A stretch of DNA of 64,000 bases, from NCBI RefSeq assembly GCF_001577305.1, contig NZ_CP014518.1, forward strand, positions 682,001 through 746,000, read 5' to 3'. Positions 26,349-33,955 of the stretch are shown here, in pieces. The notes under the pieces are model-generated. The model was not told the origin of the DNA and ran no database searches. It was given only the letters and a program-made list of their open reading frames with translations. The DNA is from Sinomonas atrocyanea (lineage in GTDB: Bacteria; Actinomycetota; Actinomycetes; Actinomycetales; Micrococcaceae). Position numbers and translations under genes: made by a program. The stretch's first letter is position 1; every line of letters starts with the position of its first letter.

Positions 26349-26918
26349 ATGAGCCAGGCCGGGGTCCCGGAGGAGACGCACGACGCCGGTGACGCACCGG
26401 CGGCGGGCGCGTCACCGGCGTCGTCCGCTTCGGGCGGCACCCGCCGGAGCCGGAAGGGCGAGCCGTCCTGGGCCACCACGCCGGCGATCCGCCGCACGAT
26501 GCTCGGCAACCGCTCGCGGGACACGGCGCCCGAGCTCAAGGTGCGCCGGGCGGTCCACGCGATGGGGCTGCGGTACCGCGTCGCCTACCGCCCGGTCCCC
26601 GCCCTGCGGCGCACAGCGGACCTCGTGTTCACGCGGGCGCGCGTGGCGGTGTTCATCGACGGGTGCTACTGGCACGGGTGCCCGCAGCACTACATCGAGC
26701 CGGCGAGCAACGTGGACTACTGGCGGCCCAAGATTGCCCGCAATCGCGAGCGGGACGCCGAGACGACAGCGGCCCTCAGCGCGGCCGGCTGGCAGGTCCT
26801 GCGGTTCTGGAGCCACGAGGACCCTGCTCGGGTGGCCGCCGAGATCGCCGAGGCCGTGCGTCCCGCAGGAGCCGGCCCTGCGGGACCCGGTCCTGCGGGC
26901 GCCGCTGGCTCCGCCTAG
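26349..26918 (+). CDS. vsr: very short patch repair endonuclease (Vsr family)
   Basis: A 189-residue protein. Residues 40-150 match Vsr: TMLGNRSRDTAPELKVRRAV, RTADLVFTRARVAVFIDG with the putative catalytic Asp near residue 91, and FIDGCYWHGCPQHY (102-115) holding the aromatic wedge, His and zinc-site Cys residues. Vsr nicks DNA next to T:G mismatches that arise from deaminated 5-methylcytosine. The first 38 residues are an Ala/Gly/Ser-rich extension encoded across a hairpin element and absent from most relatives; the C-terminus is a Gly/Pro/Ala tail. No cytosine methyltransferase gene is in the window. There is no clear ribosome binding site. Confidence 0.85.
   Translation: MSQAGVPEETHDAGDAPAAGASPASSASGGTRRSRKGEPSWATTPAIRRTMLGNRSRDTAPELKVRRAVHAMGLRYRVAYRPVPALRRTADLVFTRARVAVFIDGCYWHGCPQHYIEPASNVDYWRPKIARNRERDAETTAALSAAGWQVLRFWSHEDPARVAAEIAEAVRPAGAGPAGPGPAGAAGSA
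26378..26424. repeat. hairpin element within the 5' end of vsr
   Basis: ACGACGCCGGTGACGC (26380-26395) pairs perfectly with 26409-26424 around a 13-nt loop. The block GCACGACGCCGGTGAC at 26378-26393 is identical to the outer arm of the hairpin at 10582-10630, and the right arms match at 15 of 16 positions. It encodes part of the low-complexity Vsr N-terminus. Confidence 0.7.
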
Positions 26919-27005
26919 GAGCTGCTGCCGCGAGCGGGCGGGAGTGATTGGATCCGGCCGCCGGCGGGTAGAGGGAGGGAAACCTGACACCCAGGAGGTT
27001 GACCT

Positions 27006-27653
27006 ATGGACCCGACCCAGCTCACGGCGGTCATTGTCGTCGCCGTGATCGTCATCATTGCGATCATCGTGGCCATCGTGGTGTCCCGGAAGCGGGGCGA
27101 GGCCCGGAGGCAGCACCAGCGCGAGCATGCCGAGGAGCTGCGCGCGGAGGCCGCCCGCCGCGAGATCGATGTCCGAGACCGGGAGGTCAAGGCCCGCGAG
27201 GCACAGGTTCGTGCCGACCGCGCCGAAGTCGAGGCAGCCCGCCTGCGCCAGGAGGCACAGGGGCACAGCGAGAGCACCCGCGAGGACCGGGAGCGCATCG
27301 AGGAGCAGCGCCGCAAGGCCGACGAGCTCGATCCGGACCGCCGCGGCGACGCCGACGCCTCCCGTGAGCAGGCCGCCCGCGAGGGAGTCGACCGTGAGGG
27401 AGTGGCCCGCGAGGGAGTCGACCGTGAGGGAGTGGCCCGCGAGGGAGCCGTCCGCGAGGAGAGTGCCCGCGAGGGAGTGGCCCGCGAGGATGCCGTCGTC
27501 AGCGAGGAGACCGACCATGGCCGGCATGGCCGCCGCGAGACCCACGTGATCCGGGAAGACCTCCGCACCGACGGGACGGATGGATCCCTGCCGCGCGACG
27601 CCGAGCGGGGCGGGGCGACCGGGACCACCACACCGACAGAGGGAACCCGCTGA
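27006..27653 (+). CDS. membrane-anchored coiled-coil protein with REGVx repeats
   Basis: A 215-residue protein. One N-terminal membrane helix (about residues 9-28, very Ile/Val-rich) is followed by a strongly charged Arg/Glu/Ala coiled coil to about residue 110, then eight 5-residue repeats of the REGVD/REGVA type and a hydrophilic tail. No enzyme motif is present. The ATG has an AGGAGG box at the normal distance. It resembles small envelope or stress-associated proteins of Arthrobacter relatives; the function is unknown. Confidence 0.65.
   Translation: MDPTQLTAVIVVAVIVIIAIIVAIVVSRKRGEARRQHQREHAEELRAEAARREIDVRDREVKAREAQVRADRAEVEAARLRQEAQGHSESTREDRERIEEQRRKADELDPDRRGDADASREQAAREGVDREGVAREGVDREGVAREGAVREESAREGVAREDAVVSEETDHGRHGRRETHVIREDLRTDGTDGSLPRDAERGGATGTTTPTEGTR
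27378..27497 (+). repeat. eight in-frame 15-bp repeats in the coiled-coil gene
   Basis: The unit CGCGAGGGAGTGGCC or CGTGAGGGAGTGGCC, alternating with GTCGAC endings, repeats eight times and encodes REGV(A/D), REGAV, REESA and REDAV variants. The first four copies alternate precisely, pointing to duplication of a 30-bp pair. Confidence 0.8.
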
Positions 27654-27678
27654 GCGGGTTCACGACGAGAGGAGAGCC

Positions 27679-27742
27679 ATGACAGATTCCGCGAACCCGA
27701 TCCAGATCCAGAAGTTCCTCGAGGGCGTCGACTATCCGGCCG
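27679..27742 (+). pseudogene. DUF2795 domain protein, truncated at a deletion junction
   Basis: The ATG at 27679, preceded by GAGAGGAGAG, starts TDSANPIQIQKFLEGVDYPA, the N-terminal third of a DUF2795 protein (normally about 60-70 residues). After codon 21 the family sequence ends and the DNA becomes the antisense of an SDR gene; translation would run on in nonsense to 27903. The 3' part has been lost. Confidence 0.75.
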
Positions 27743-28141
27743 GATGTCCAGCTTCCCGAACTTCTCCAGCGTGCGCCCGGGCAGCGAGGAGGCGAAGTCC
27801 TCCTCGCGAAGGTCGCCCTCGAAGTGCGCCGCCCGCGTCCCCGCCTCCGAGATGGCAGCGGTGGCCTCCGCCGCGTCCTGGGCCTCCTCGGGCATGGCGG
27901 TGATGGCCACGTCCGCACCCTCCCTCGCGAACGCGAGGGCGACGGCGCGGCCGATCCCGGAGTCGCCGCCCGTGATGAGGGCGGCGCGCCCTGTGAGGCG
28001 CCCGTGGCCCTCGTAGGTGCTCTCACCGTGGTCCGGGCGGGGCTCGGTCTCCCCGGTGGTCCCGGGGGCCCCGAGGTCCTGGGGCGGGACGGTGCCCGTC
28101 ACCCGGGCGCTGCGCGGGTCCTGGGGGTGCGATGCGTTCAT
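27743..28141 (-). pseudogene. SDR-family oxidoreductase, 3' half deleted
   Basis: From ATG 28141, with AAGGAG upstream, the protein reads as a general-stress-type SDR: a hydrophilic lead rich in Pro/Gly, then RLTGRAALITGGDSGIGRAV (cofactor loop) and DVAITAMPEEAQDAAEATAA. The family text stops at LEKFGKLDI, just where the NNAG motif should follow. The catalytic Ser-Tyr-Lys region is missing, so the product cannot be active. Beyond the junction the frame stays open antisense to the neighbouring gene, but that is not SDR sequence. Together with the DUF2795 stub this marks a deletion between two converging genes. Confidence 0.78.
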
Positions 28142-28221
28142 GTGTGGCTCCTTCGGTAACGGGCCGGCCGGCGGCCGGACGGGCTGGTTCCATCCATGGG
28201 GCTGCGGGTAAGTAGCTGCCG

Positions 28222-29205
28222 ATGAAGACGCGCAGCAGGCGGACGGCGCACGGGACGATCACCCGGCGCCGCGCGGGCAAGGGGTTCAGCTACCGGGACG
28301 CGGACGGCCAGCGGGTCGACTCGCCGGAGGTCCTCGCGCGGATCGAGGCGCTCGCCATACCGCCGGCCTGGCGGAACGTGCGCATCGCGGCGTCGCAGCG
28401 AGCCAGGGTCCAGGCGACCGGCATCGACGCCGCCGGCCGGAAGCAGTACCTGTACCACAGCACGTGGCGCGAGCGGCAGGAGGCCCGCAAGTTCGACCGC
28501 GCCGTGGCCCTGGCCCGCAGGCTTCCCGCGATCCGCCGCGCGGTCACGGAAGACCTCCGCGGCAAGCACGGCCCCAAGGAACAGGCCCTCGCGGCGGCGC
28601 TGCGCATCGTGGACCGGCTCGGAGTGCGGGTGGGAAACCGCAGGTACGCCCGCCAGCACGGCTCCTTCGGCGTCACCACCATCCAGCGCAGGCACCTGCG
28701 CCTCGACGGCGAAACGATCTCGCTGGAGTTCCCGGGCAAGTCCGGGATGCAGTGGTCGGTGGAACTGCGCGATCCCGATCTGGCCGAGTACCTCCGCAGC
28801 CTGCCGAAGGGCCCGAAGTCCCGGGCCGCCCTGGGCTACGAGTCCGCGACGGGGTTCCAGCGCATCGGATCCGAGTCCCTCAACGGGTACCTGCGCGTAC
28901 GGGCCGGCATGGGCGCGAGCGCCAAGGACCTGCGCACGTGGCGCGGCACCGTGATCGCGGCGGAATCCCTCGCCCGCAGTGCGGAGCAGGGCTTCGACGC
29001 CGAGGAGGCGTGGCGGCGCGCCATCGCGGACGCTGCGGACTGGCTCCACAACACCATTGCGGTGGCCCGCGGATCCTACGTGGACCCACGGCTTCTCCTC
29101 GCCTACCACGAGGGCCGGAAACTCACGACGCCCGGCGGCAAGGTCTCCGACGCGGCGCTCGCCGAGCTGCTCGACTCGACGCCGCGCACCGGGCCGGGCA
29201 CCTAG
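28222..29205 (+). CDS. DNA topoisomerase IB (poxvirus-like)
   Basis: A 327-residue type IB topoisomerase. The N-terminal domain has GKGFSYRDADGQRV and IPPAWRNVRIAAS. The catalytic domain shows RVGNRRYARQHGSFGVTTIQ (first Arg), LEFPGKSGMQW (Lys), KDLRTWRGT (second Arg) and ARGSYVDPRLL with the nucleophilic Tyr at about residue 286. These enzymes relax supercoils through a 3'-phosphotyrosine intermediate. Length and motif order fit the bacterial family. It is bounded downstream by a stem that can end transcription from both sides. Confidence 0.92.
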   Translation: MKTRSRRTAHGTITRRRAGKGFSYRDADGQRVDSPEVLARIEALAIPPAWRNVRIAASQRARVQATGIDAAGRKQYLYHSTWRERQEARKFDRAVALARRLPAIRRAVTEDLRGKHGPKEQALAAALRIVDRLGVRVGNRRYARQHGSFGVTTIQRRHLRLDGETISLEFPGKSGMQWSVELRDPDLAEYLRSLPKGPKSRAALGYESATGFQRIGSESLNGYLRVRAGMGASAKDLRTWRGTVIAAESLARSAEQGFDAEEAWRRAIADAADWLHNTIAVARGSYVDPRLLLAYHEGRKLTTPGGKVSDAALAELLDSTPRTGPGT

Positions 29206-29214
29206 ACGGCGCAC

Positions 29215-29260
29215 GCCCGCCCAGAGCCCCGGGCACTGGGCCCGTGGGCACTGGGCGGGC
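29215..29260. terminator. bidirectional stem between converging genes
   Basis: GCCCGCCCAG (29215-29224) pairs with CTGGGCGGGC (29251-29260). The loop and right arm contain a direct repeat, GGGCACTGGGC at 29231 and 29246. It lies between the stops of topoisomerase IB and the leftward acidic protein gene. Confidence 0.55.
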
Positions 29261-29282
29261 GGGCGGACGCTGAGGGTCGGTA

Positions 29283-29690
29283 TCAGTGGTCCGGGAAGTC
29301 GTCGCGTGCCGGCTGTGACGCGGTCTCGGCGCCCTCGCGAGGAGTCAGGTAGTGCTCGCCCTCCTCGGTGGTCGCGATCTCGTACTCCTCGGCGACCGCA
29401 TCGATGCGCGCCTGGTCATCGGGCCCGGGCGGGCGGACCGGGCCGGGGTTGGGGGTGCGCTCGGCATCGCCCCAGACCGCTCCGGCACCCTGGGATGAGG
29501 GGGTGACGTCGCTGGGGCCGTCCGCGACGGTGTCGTCCACCCCGTGCCGGGGGACTGGGGTGCCCGGGTGCACACCCGAGCTCCCCTCAGGGCGCTCCTC
29601 GCCCGGCTCGCGCTCCGCGAGGCGCGCCTCGTCGTCGACGGGCACGCCGTCCCGTCGCTCGGGCTCGTCAGGAAGATTCCGCTGGTCCAT
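29283..29690 (-). CDS. hypothetical acidic, disordered protein
   Basis: A 135-residue protein rich in Pro, Asp, Glu and Gly with no hydrophobic segment. It starts MDQRNLPDEPERRDGVPVDD; the only ordered-looking part is near the end, ARIDAVAEEYEIATTEEGEH. The ATG at 29690 has AGAGGA 6 bp upstream; a further in-frame start at 29741 lacks one. No domain is recognised. Proteins of this kind often sit near general-stress sigma genes in Arthrobacter relatives. Confidence 0.55.
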   Translation of the reverse strand: MDQRNLPDEPERRDGVPVDDEARLAEREPGEERPEGSSGVHPGTPVPRHGVDDTVADGPSDVTPSSQGAGAVWGDAERTPNPGPVRPPGPDDQARIDAVAEEYEIATTEEGEHYLTPREGAETASQPARDDFPDH

Positions 29691-30254
29691 GGCGTCCTCT
29701 CGATTACGTGGAAGGCGGGACTGGTCCGCTCCCGTCTTCATACCCGGAGCGGGCCCGCCCCAAAACCGCGCCCCGCGGTTTGAACGGCCGCCCGCGCGGG
29801 CCCAACTCGGAGTGCTCCTCTCGGTAAGCCCGCCAGATAATCTGCCCCTGGAATGCCAAGAGACAGCATTGCTCCTTCTCAGCCGGTTGTATCTGAAGAG
29901 CAGGCGTGCCTACGGTGGAAACCGGAGTCAAGCAGCTGGCCCGCACTTGGAAGCCGGACGGCCGGGTGAATGCAGTTGCATCCGCATCATCATCGCGATG
30001 CAGATGCGCACGCTGCCGCAGGCCCAGCGCCGCCGAGAATCCGTCTCGGCGACCGGGAGGCGGCGGCCGCAGCGCTTGCAGCCACCCTCGGCCCCTCCTT
30101 CATTCCAGGCGACATGAAGAACCGGATGTCAGGACCGACAGATCGCCGCTCGGTCCCCGTTCTTCTACCTTGCGCGGCGCCCCCGTTCCAGGAGGCGCCC
30201 GGCAGTCCCTGACGGCCTACGATTTCTCCGACCCCAGCGAGGAAGGAACTCGCC
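29691..30254. other. 564-bp intergenic region upstream of the sigma factor gene
   Basis: No convincing coding sequence. The stretch 29815-29950 is less GC-rich than its surroundings. The segment just before the sigma gene has CCTACGAT at 30218-30225, about 30 bp before the ATG, as a possible -10, with GAGGAAGGAA as ribosome binding site. No conserved RNA structure was recognised. Confidence 0.4.
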
Positions 30255-31091
30255 ATGAATGAAGTTCCCCGGCAGAATCATCTTTCTCCAGCCCCCACGG
30301 ACCCGGGCTCAAACCTCACTCCGGACAGCGTCAAAGGCGCCGTTGACGGAGCCACAGCTCACGACGCGCCGTCCGGAGGCGACGGGCGTTCGGCGGCGGT
30401 GACAGAGGAAGCCGAAGCGGGCCGGCTCGCCGTCGAGTACCTCGGGGTGGCCGACGCGCTCGCCCGCCGTTTCCGCTGCGCGGGCCACGACGCGGACGAC
30501 CTGCGCCAGGTGGCCCGCCTCGGCCTCCTGAAGGCGGCCCACCGCTACCAGGAGCCCCTCGGCCACGGGTTCGTACCCTATGCGGTGCCCACCATCACGG
30601 GCGAGCTCAAGCGCTACCTCCGCGACCAGTCGTGGGTCGTCCGGCCGCCCCGTGCCCTCCAAGAGCTCCGCCTCAAGGTCAATGGGCTGCGCCCCGGCCT
30701 CGCCCAGGAGCTCGGCCACGATCCCACCACAGCCGAACTGAGCCGGGCGGCCGGAGTGCCGGCCTCGGAGATTGCGGAGGCCCAGATCGCGGACTCGGCC
30801 ATGGTCGGCCAGCCCGTCGAGCACGGGGACTCGTCCGAGGATCCCGAGGAACGCCGGCTGAACGTGGTCCTCGGCGCCGAGGACCCGGGCTACGAGCACG
30901 TCGAGCAGATGCACGCGCTCGCCGGCGCCATGTCCGACGCGACAGACAACGACAAGCAGCTCCTCGAGCTCCGGTTCGTCCAGGAACTCACCCAGGACGA
31001 GATCGCCAAGGAGCTCGGGGTGAGCCAGATGCAGGTCTCGCGGCTCCTCAAGCGACTGCTCGACAGGCTGCGGAGGAGGATGGCGGCGTGA
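30255..31091 (+). CDS. RNA polymerase sigma factor, SigB/SigF family
   Basis: A 278-residue group 3 sigma factor. A disordered lead of about 50 residues is followed by region 2 (HDADDLRQVARLGLLKAAHR, then FVPYAVPTITGELKRYLRD), region 3 (LAQELGHDPTTAELSRAAGV) and region 4 (LTQDEIAKELGVSQMQVSRL, the -35 recognition helix-turn-helix). It should direct polymerase to stress or developmental promoters. No anti-sigma gene is adjacent, so its regulation is not evident from context. A perfect 20-bp hairpin follows. Confidence 0.9.
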   Translation: MNEVPRQNHLSPAPTDPGSNLTPDSVKGAVDGATAHDAPSGGDGRSAAVTEEAEAGRLAVEYLGVADALARRFRCAGHDADDLRQVARLGLLKAAHRYQEPLGHGFVPYAVPTITGELKRYLRDQSWVVRPPRALQELRLKVNGLRPGLAQELGHDPTTAELSRAAGVPASEIAEAQIADSAMVGQPVEHGDSSEDPEERRLNVVLGAEDPGYEHVEQMHALAGAMSDATDNDKQLLELRFVQELTQDEIAKELGVSQMQVSRLLKRLLDRLRRRMAA

Positions 31092-31156
31092 GAGCCGGGT
31101 CCCGTCCGTGTCCGACGCCGGGGGCAAAGGGGGGCGGCATCAGGCCCGGGCGTGGC

Positions 31157-31198
31157 CAGGAGGAAGGGCGCGGTGCGTGCACCGCGCCCTTCCTCCTG
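31157..31198. terminator. perfect 20-bp hairpin, bidirectional
   Basis: CAGGAGGAAGGGCGCGGTGC and its exact reverse complement flank a GT loop. It lies between the sigma factor stop and the end of the leftward glycosyltransferase gene, so it can terminate both. No T-run follows on either side. Confidence 0.8.
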
Positions 31199-31236
31199 TC
31201 TGGGAGCCCTGTGGTCTGAGGACAGCTGCGCCGACC

Positions 31237-32214
31237 CTAGGTGAAGGCGACCTGACCGCCCTCCCGGCCAGCGGCGTCGTCCGCTTCGAGTGCATCCAGC
31301 GCATCCAGGACCTGGCCGGGCAGCACCGCGAGGAGGGCCGGGTCGGGGTCCTCGGCAAAGGGATCGCCGGCACGCACGCTAGCGTCCGTGAGGACCACAT
31401 GCGGGCCGTCAGCGGGCGGGCCCCACTGCTCCGGCGCGGCGGGTCCGAAAATGACCACCGAGGGGATCCCGTAGGCCGTGGCCAGGTGGCCCGCCGAGGT
31501 GTCAGCGGTGACCACGGCCCGCGCCGCGGCAACCGCCGCGGCGAACTCGTCCAGCTCCCACCGTCCCGCCACGCAGGCGGAGGCAGGCAGGCCTGCCGCC
31601 TTGGCGACCGCGGTGGCGCGGAAGACGTCGTCTGGTCCACCGGTGACCACCACCTGGTGGCCGCGCAGCGAAAGCACGGCCGCGACGTCCGCGAACCGCT
31701 CGATGGGCCAGCGCCGGCTGCCGTAGGCGGCGCCCACATGGAGGATCGTGGCACGGTCCACCGGGGCCGGCGTCTCGGGCGGGCACAGCCGGAAGTCCGC
31801 GGAATCGGCCACAATGCCGTTCCATGTCAGCAGGCGCACCCAGCGGTCGCGCTCGTGGACGAAGTCGTCCCATTCCGGTCCGGCCCAGCCGGGCGCGGCG
31901 TGTCCGATCCGGTACGTGGGCTTCAAGGCATCGAGCCGGCCCCTGCTCTCGGGCCCGTTTCCGTGCAGGTTGACGGCCACGTCCACGGGACGGCGCCAGG
32001 CCAGCGGGCGGTCGAGCCCCGGGGTGGGCAGAAGGGCGTTCACACCGCCGATGAGGGGGACGATCGGTGCCAGCCAGCGGGGCGCGGCGAGGATGAGCTC
32101 GTGGTCCGGGAAGGCCCGGCGGAGGCCCCGGAGCGCGGGGACGGCGACAAGGAGGTCGCCCAGTTTGAGTGCCCGCAGGGCGAGGACGGTCGGCTTCGTT
32201 GCGCGCTGTGCCAC
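31237..32214 (-). CDS. glycosyltransferase family 9 protein (heptosyltransferase-like)
   Basis: A 325-residue GT9 enzyme. The N-terminal domain begins VLALRALKLGDLLVAVPALR, the C-terminal domain has ILHVGAAYGSRRWPIERFAD and the donor-site text VVTADTSAGHLATAYGIPSV, the D-S/T-G-P/A-x-H motif of heptosyltransferases. GT9 enzymes transfer heptose from nucleotide-heptose. It is transcribed away from the HAD phosphatase gene, with 116 bp between starts. Two further GT9 genes are at 32930 and 42344. Confidence 0.85.
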   Translation of the reverse strand: MAQRATKPTVLALRALKLGDLLVAVPALRGLRRAFPDHELILAAPRWLAPIVPLIGGVNALLPTPGLDRPLAWRRPVDVAVNLHGNGPESRGRLDALKPTYRIGHAAPGWAGPEWDDFVHERDRWVRLLTWNGIVADSADFRLCPPETPAPVDRATILHVGAAYGSRRWPIERFADVAAVLSLRGHQVVVTGGPDDVFRATAVAKAAGLPASACVAGRWELDEFAAAVAAARAVVTADTSAGHLATAYGIPSVVIFGPAAPEQWGPPADGPHVVLTDASVRAGDPFAEDPDPALLAVLPGQVLDALDALEADDAAGREGGQVAFT

Positions 32215-32330
32215 GGCTGCTCCCTGAGTGTGGGTGACGGTACGCCCGCGGCTTGAGCGATTTCGAGAGGAGGAGAAGAAGTAGTCCCGAGTTCCGTTTA
32301 GTGTACTGCTGCAAGGGCACTGCTTCTCCT

Positions 32331-32933
32331 ATGAGGAAGACCATTGGCGAGAGGAAGCGGCGGCCTGTGCCGTCCGCGATCCTCTTCGACCGCGACGGGA
32401 CGCTCGTCGCCGACGTTCCGTACAACACTGACCCCGATCTGGTGGTCCCGATGCCGGGAGCGCTGCAGGCGCTCGGCCGCCTCCGCGCGCTCGGGATCGC
32501 CTGCGGAGTGGTGACCAACCAGTCCGGGGTGGGCCTGGGGCTCATCGCGGAGCACGAGCTTCGAGCCGTCAACGCCCGCATCGAGAAGATCCTCGGCCCA
32601 TTCGACACCTGGCAGGTCTGCCCGCATGCCCCCGAGGACCGGTGCGAGTGCCGCAAGCCCAAGCCAGGACTCGTGCACGCCGCATGCCGCGACCTGGAGG
32701 TCCAGCCCGAGGACGTCGTGGTCATCGGCGACATCGGCAAGGACATGGAGGCAGCCCGCCGAGCCGGCGCGCGCGGCATCCTGGTGCCCACGCCCGTGAC
32801 CCTGCGGCCGGAGATCCTCGCGGCTCCAGCCGTTGCCGGGGACCTCGCCTCCGCGGTCATGCTCGCGCTGGGCCCGGAGCTCGTACGGAGTGGCCGGCCC
32901 GATCAGGGAATCCCCCAGGGGAGCGCAGCGTGA
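32331..32933 (+). CDS. gmhB: HAD-IIIA phosphatase, GmhB-like (heptose bisphosphate phosphatase)
   Basis: About 200 residues. ILFDRDGTLVADVPYN carries the nucleophile and acid Asp residues (20 and 22), VVTNQSGVGLGL is motif II, and CPHAPEDRCECRKPKPG contains the zinc-binding Cys/His set (97, 99, 105, 107) typical of GmhB and histidinol phosphatases; DVVVIGDIGKDMEAARRAGA is motif IV. In the heptose pathway GmhB removes the C7 phosphate of heptose 1,7-bisphosphate. The ATG at 32331 has no ribosome binding site; a GTG at 32367 preceded by GAGGAAG is a good alternative start. It overlaps the next gene in GTGA. Confidence 0.82.
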   Translation: MRKTIGERKRRPVPSAILFDRDGTLVADVPYNTDPDLVVPMPGALQALGRLRALGIACGVVTNQSGVGLGLIAEHELRAVNARIEKILGPFDTWQVCPHAPEDRCECRKPKPGLVHAACRDLEVQPEDVVVIGDIGKDMEAARRAGARGILVPTPVTLRPEILAAPAVAGDLASAVMLALGPELVRSGRPDQGIPQGSAA

Positions 32934-33955
32934 GGCGCGTGCTCGCCGTCCGGCTCGACAGCCTCGGAGACGTGGTCATGGCCGGCCCCGCCGTCCGGGC
33001 GATCGCCGCCCACGCGGAGCCCTACTTGCTGACCGGGCCCCGCGGAAGCGGTGCCGCCCGCCTGCTGCCCGAGGTGCGCCATACCTACGAATGGGACTGC
33101 CCCTGGATCGGCAATCCGGCGCCGGAGGCAACGCCGCGCCACCTCCACCGCCTCGAGCGGCTGGTCTCGGACATCGCACCCGACGAGGCGGTCATCTTCA
33201 CCTCCTTCCACCAGTCGCCCCTGCCCCTCGCCCTGGAACTGCGGCTCTGCGGCGTCCCCCGGATCACGGCGCTCTCGGAGGACTACCCCGGCTCGCTGCT
33301 CGACGTCCGGATGACCTCGCGAGAACTCCCATGGGCCACCCACGAGGTGGACCGGGCGCTCGGCATCGCCGCCGCGGCGGGCTTCACGCTTCCGGCGGAC
33401 GACGACGGCCTGCCCGCCCTCGTGCCGCAGCACCGCAGCGGCCTCCGGCCCGACGGCCCCTACGTCGTGGTGCACCCGGGGGCGGACGCACCCGCACGGT
33501 CCTGGCCGGCCGAGAATGCGGCGGCACTGGTCGAGCTGCTCGCGGCCGCGGGCCTGCGCGTGCTGGTGACCGGCGGCCCGGACGAGCGCGCGCTGACCGC
33601 CCGCGTGGCAGGCTCCCGCGGCATCGACCTCGGCGGACGCACGGGGCTGCCCGGCCTCGTCGATGTGCTCGCCGGCGCCAGCGTCGTCGTCGCCGGCAAC
33701 ACCGGTCCGGCGCACCTCGCGGCCGCCGTCCGGACGCCCGTGGTGAGCCTCTTCGCCCCCGTGGTCCCCGCCGAGGTCTGGCGGCCGAGGGGAGCGCCCA
33801 GCGTCCTCCTCGGCGACCAGGAGGCACCCTGCGCAGGCACCCGGGCGCGGATCTGCCCGGTCCCCGGCCACCCCTGCCTGGCCGGTGTGCGCGCCGAGCA
33901 GGTCGTCGAGGCGGTGCAGGACCTGATCACGGCGCAGACCGGGGCGGTGGCCTGA
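32930..33955 (+). CDS. glycosyltransferase family 9 protein
   Basis: A 341-residue GT9 enzyme starting at a GTG that overlaps the gmhB stop. Key text: VLAVRLDSLGDVVMAGPAVR at the N-terminus, YVVVHPGADAPARSWPAENA in the linker and VVVAGNTGPAHLAAAVRTPV as donor-binding motif. CPVPGHPCLAG near the end resembles the Cys-containing tail of GT9 proteins. Its stop overlaps the following glycosyltransferase start (TGATG). Confidence 0.87.
   Translation: MRRVLAVRLDSLGDVVMAGPAVRAIAAHAEPYLLTGPRGSGAARLLPEVRHTYEWDCPWIGNPAPEATPRHLHRLERLVSDIAPDEAVIFTSFHQSPLPLALELRLCGVPRITALSEDYPGSLLDVRMTSRELPWATHEVDRALGIAAAAGFTLPADDDGLPALVPQHRSGLRPDGPYVVVHPGADAPARSWPAENAAALVELLAAAGLRVLVTGGPDERALTARVAGSRGIDLGGRTGLPGLVDVLAGASVVVAGNTGPAHLAAAVRTPVVSLFAPVVPAEVWRPRGAPSVLLGDQEAPCAGTRARICPVPGHPCLAGVRAEQVVEAVQDLITAQTGAVA

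Noticed and set aside
27006..28141. A single 408-codon minus-strand protein starting as an SDR
   Set aside because: Only the first 133 codons resemble an SDR; the rest is the antisense of the REGV-repeat gene.
29742..30254. Short frames such as 29970-30212 upstream of the sigma factor gene
   Set aside because: No ribosome binding site and no recognisable protein text; composition follows the local DNA.
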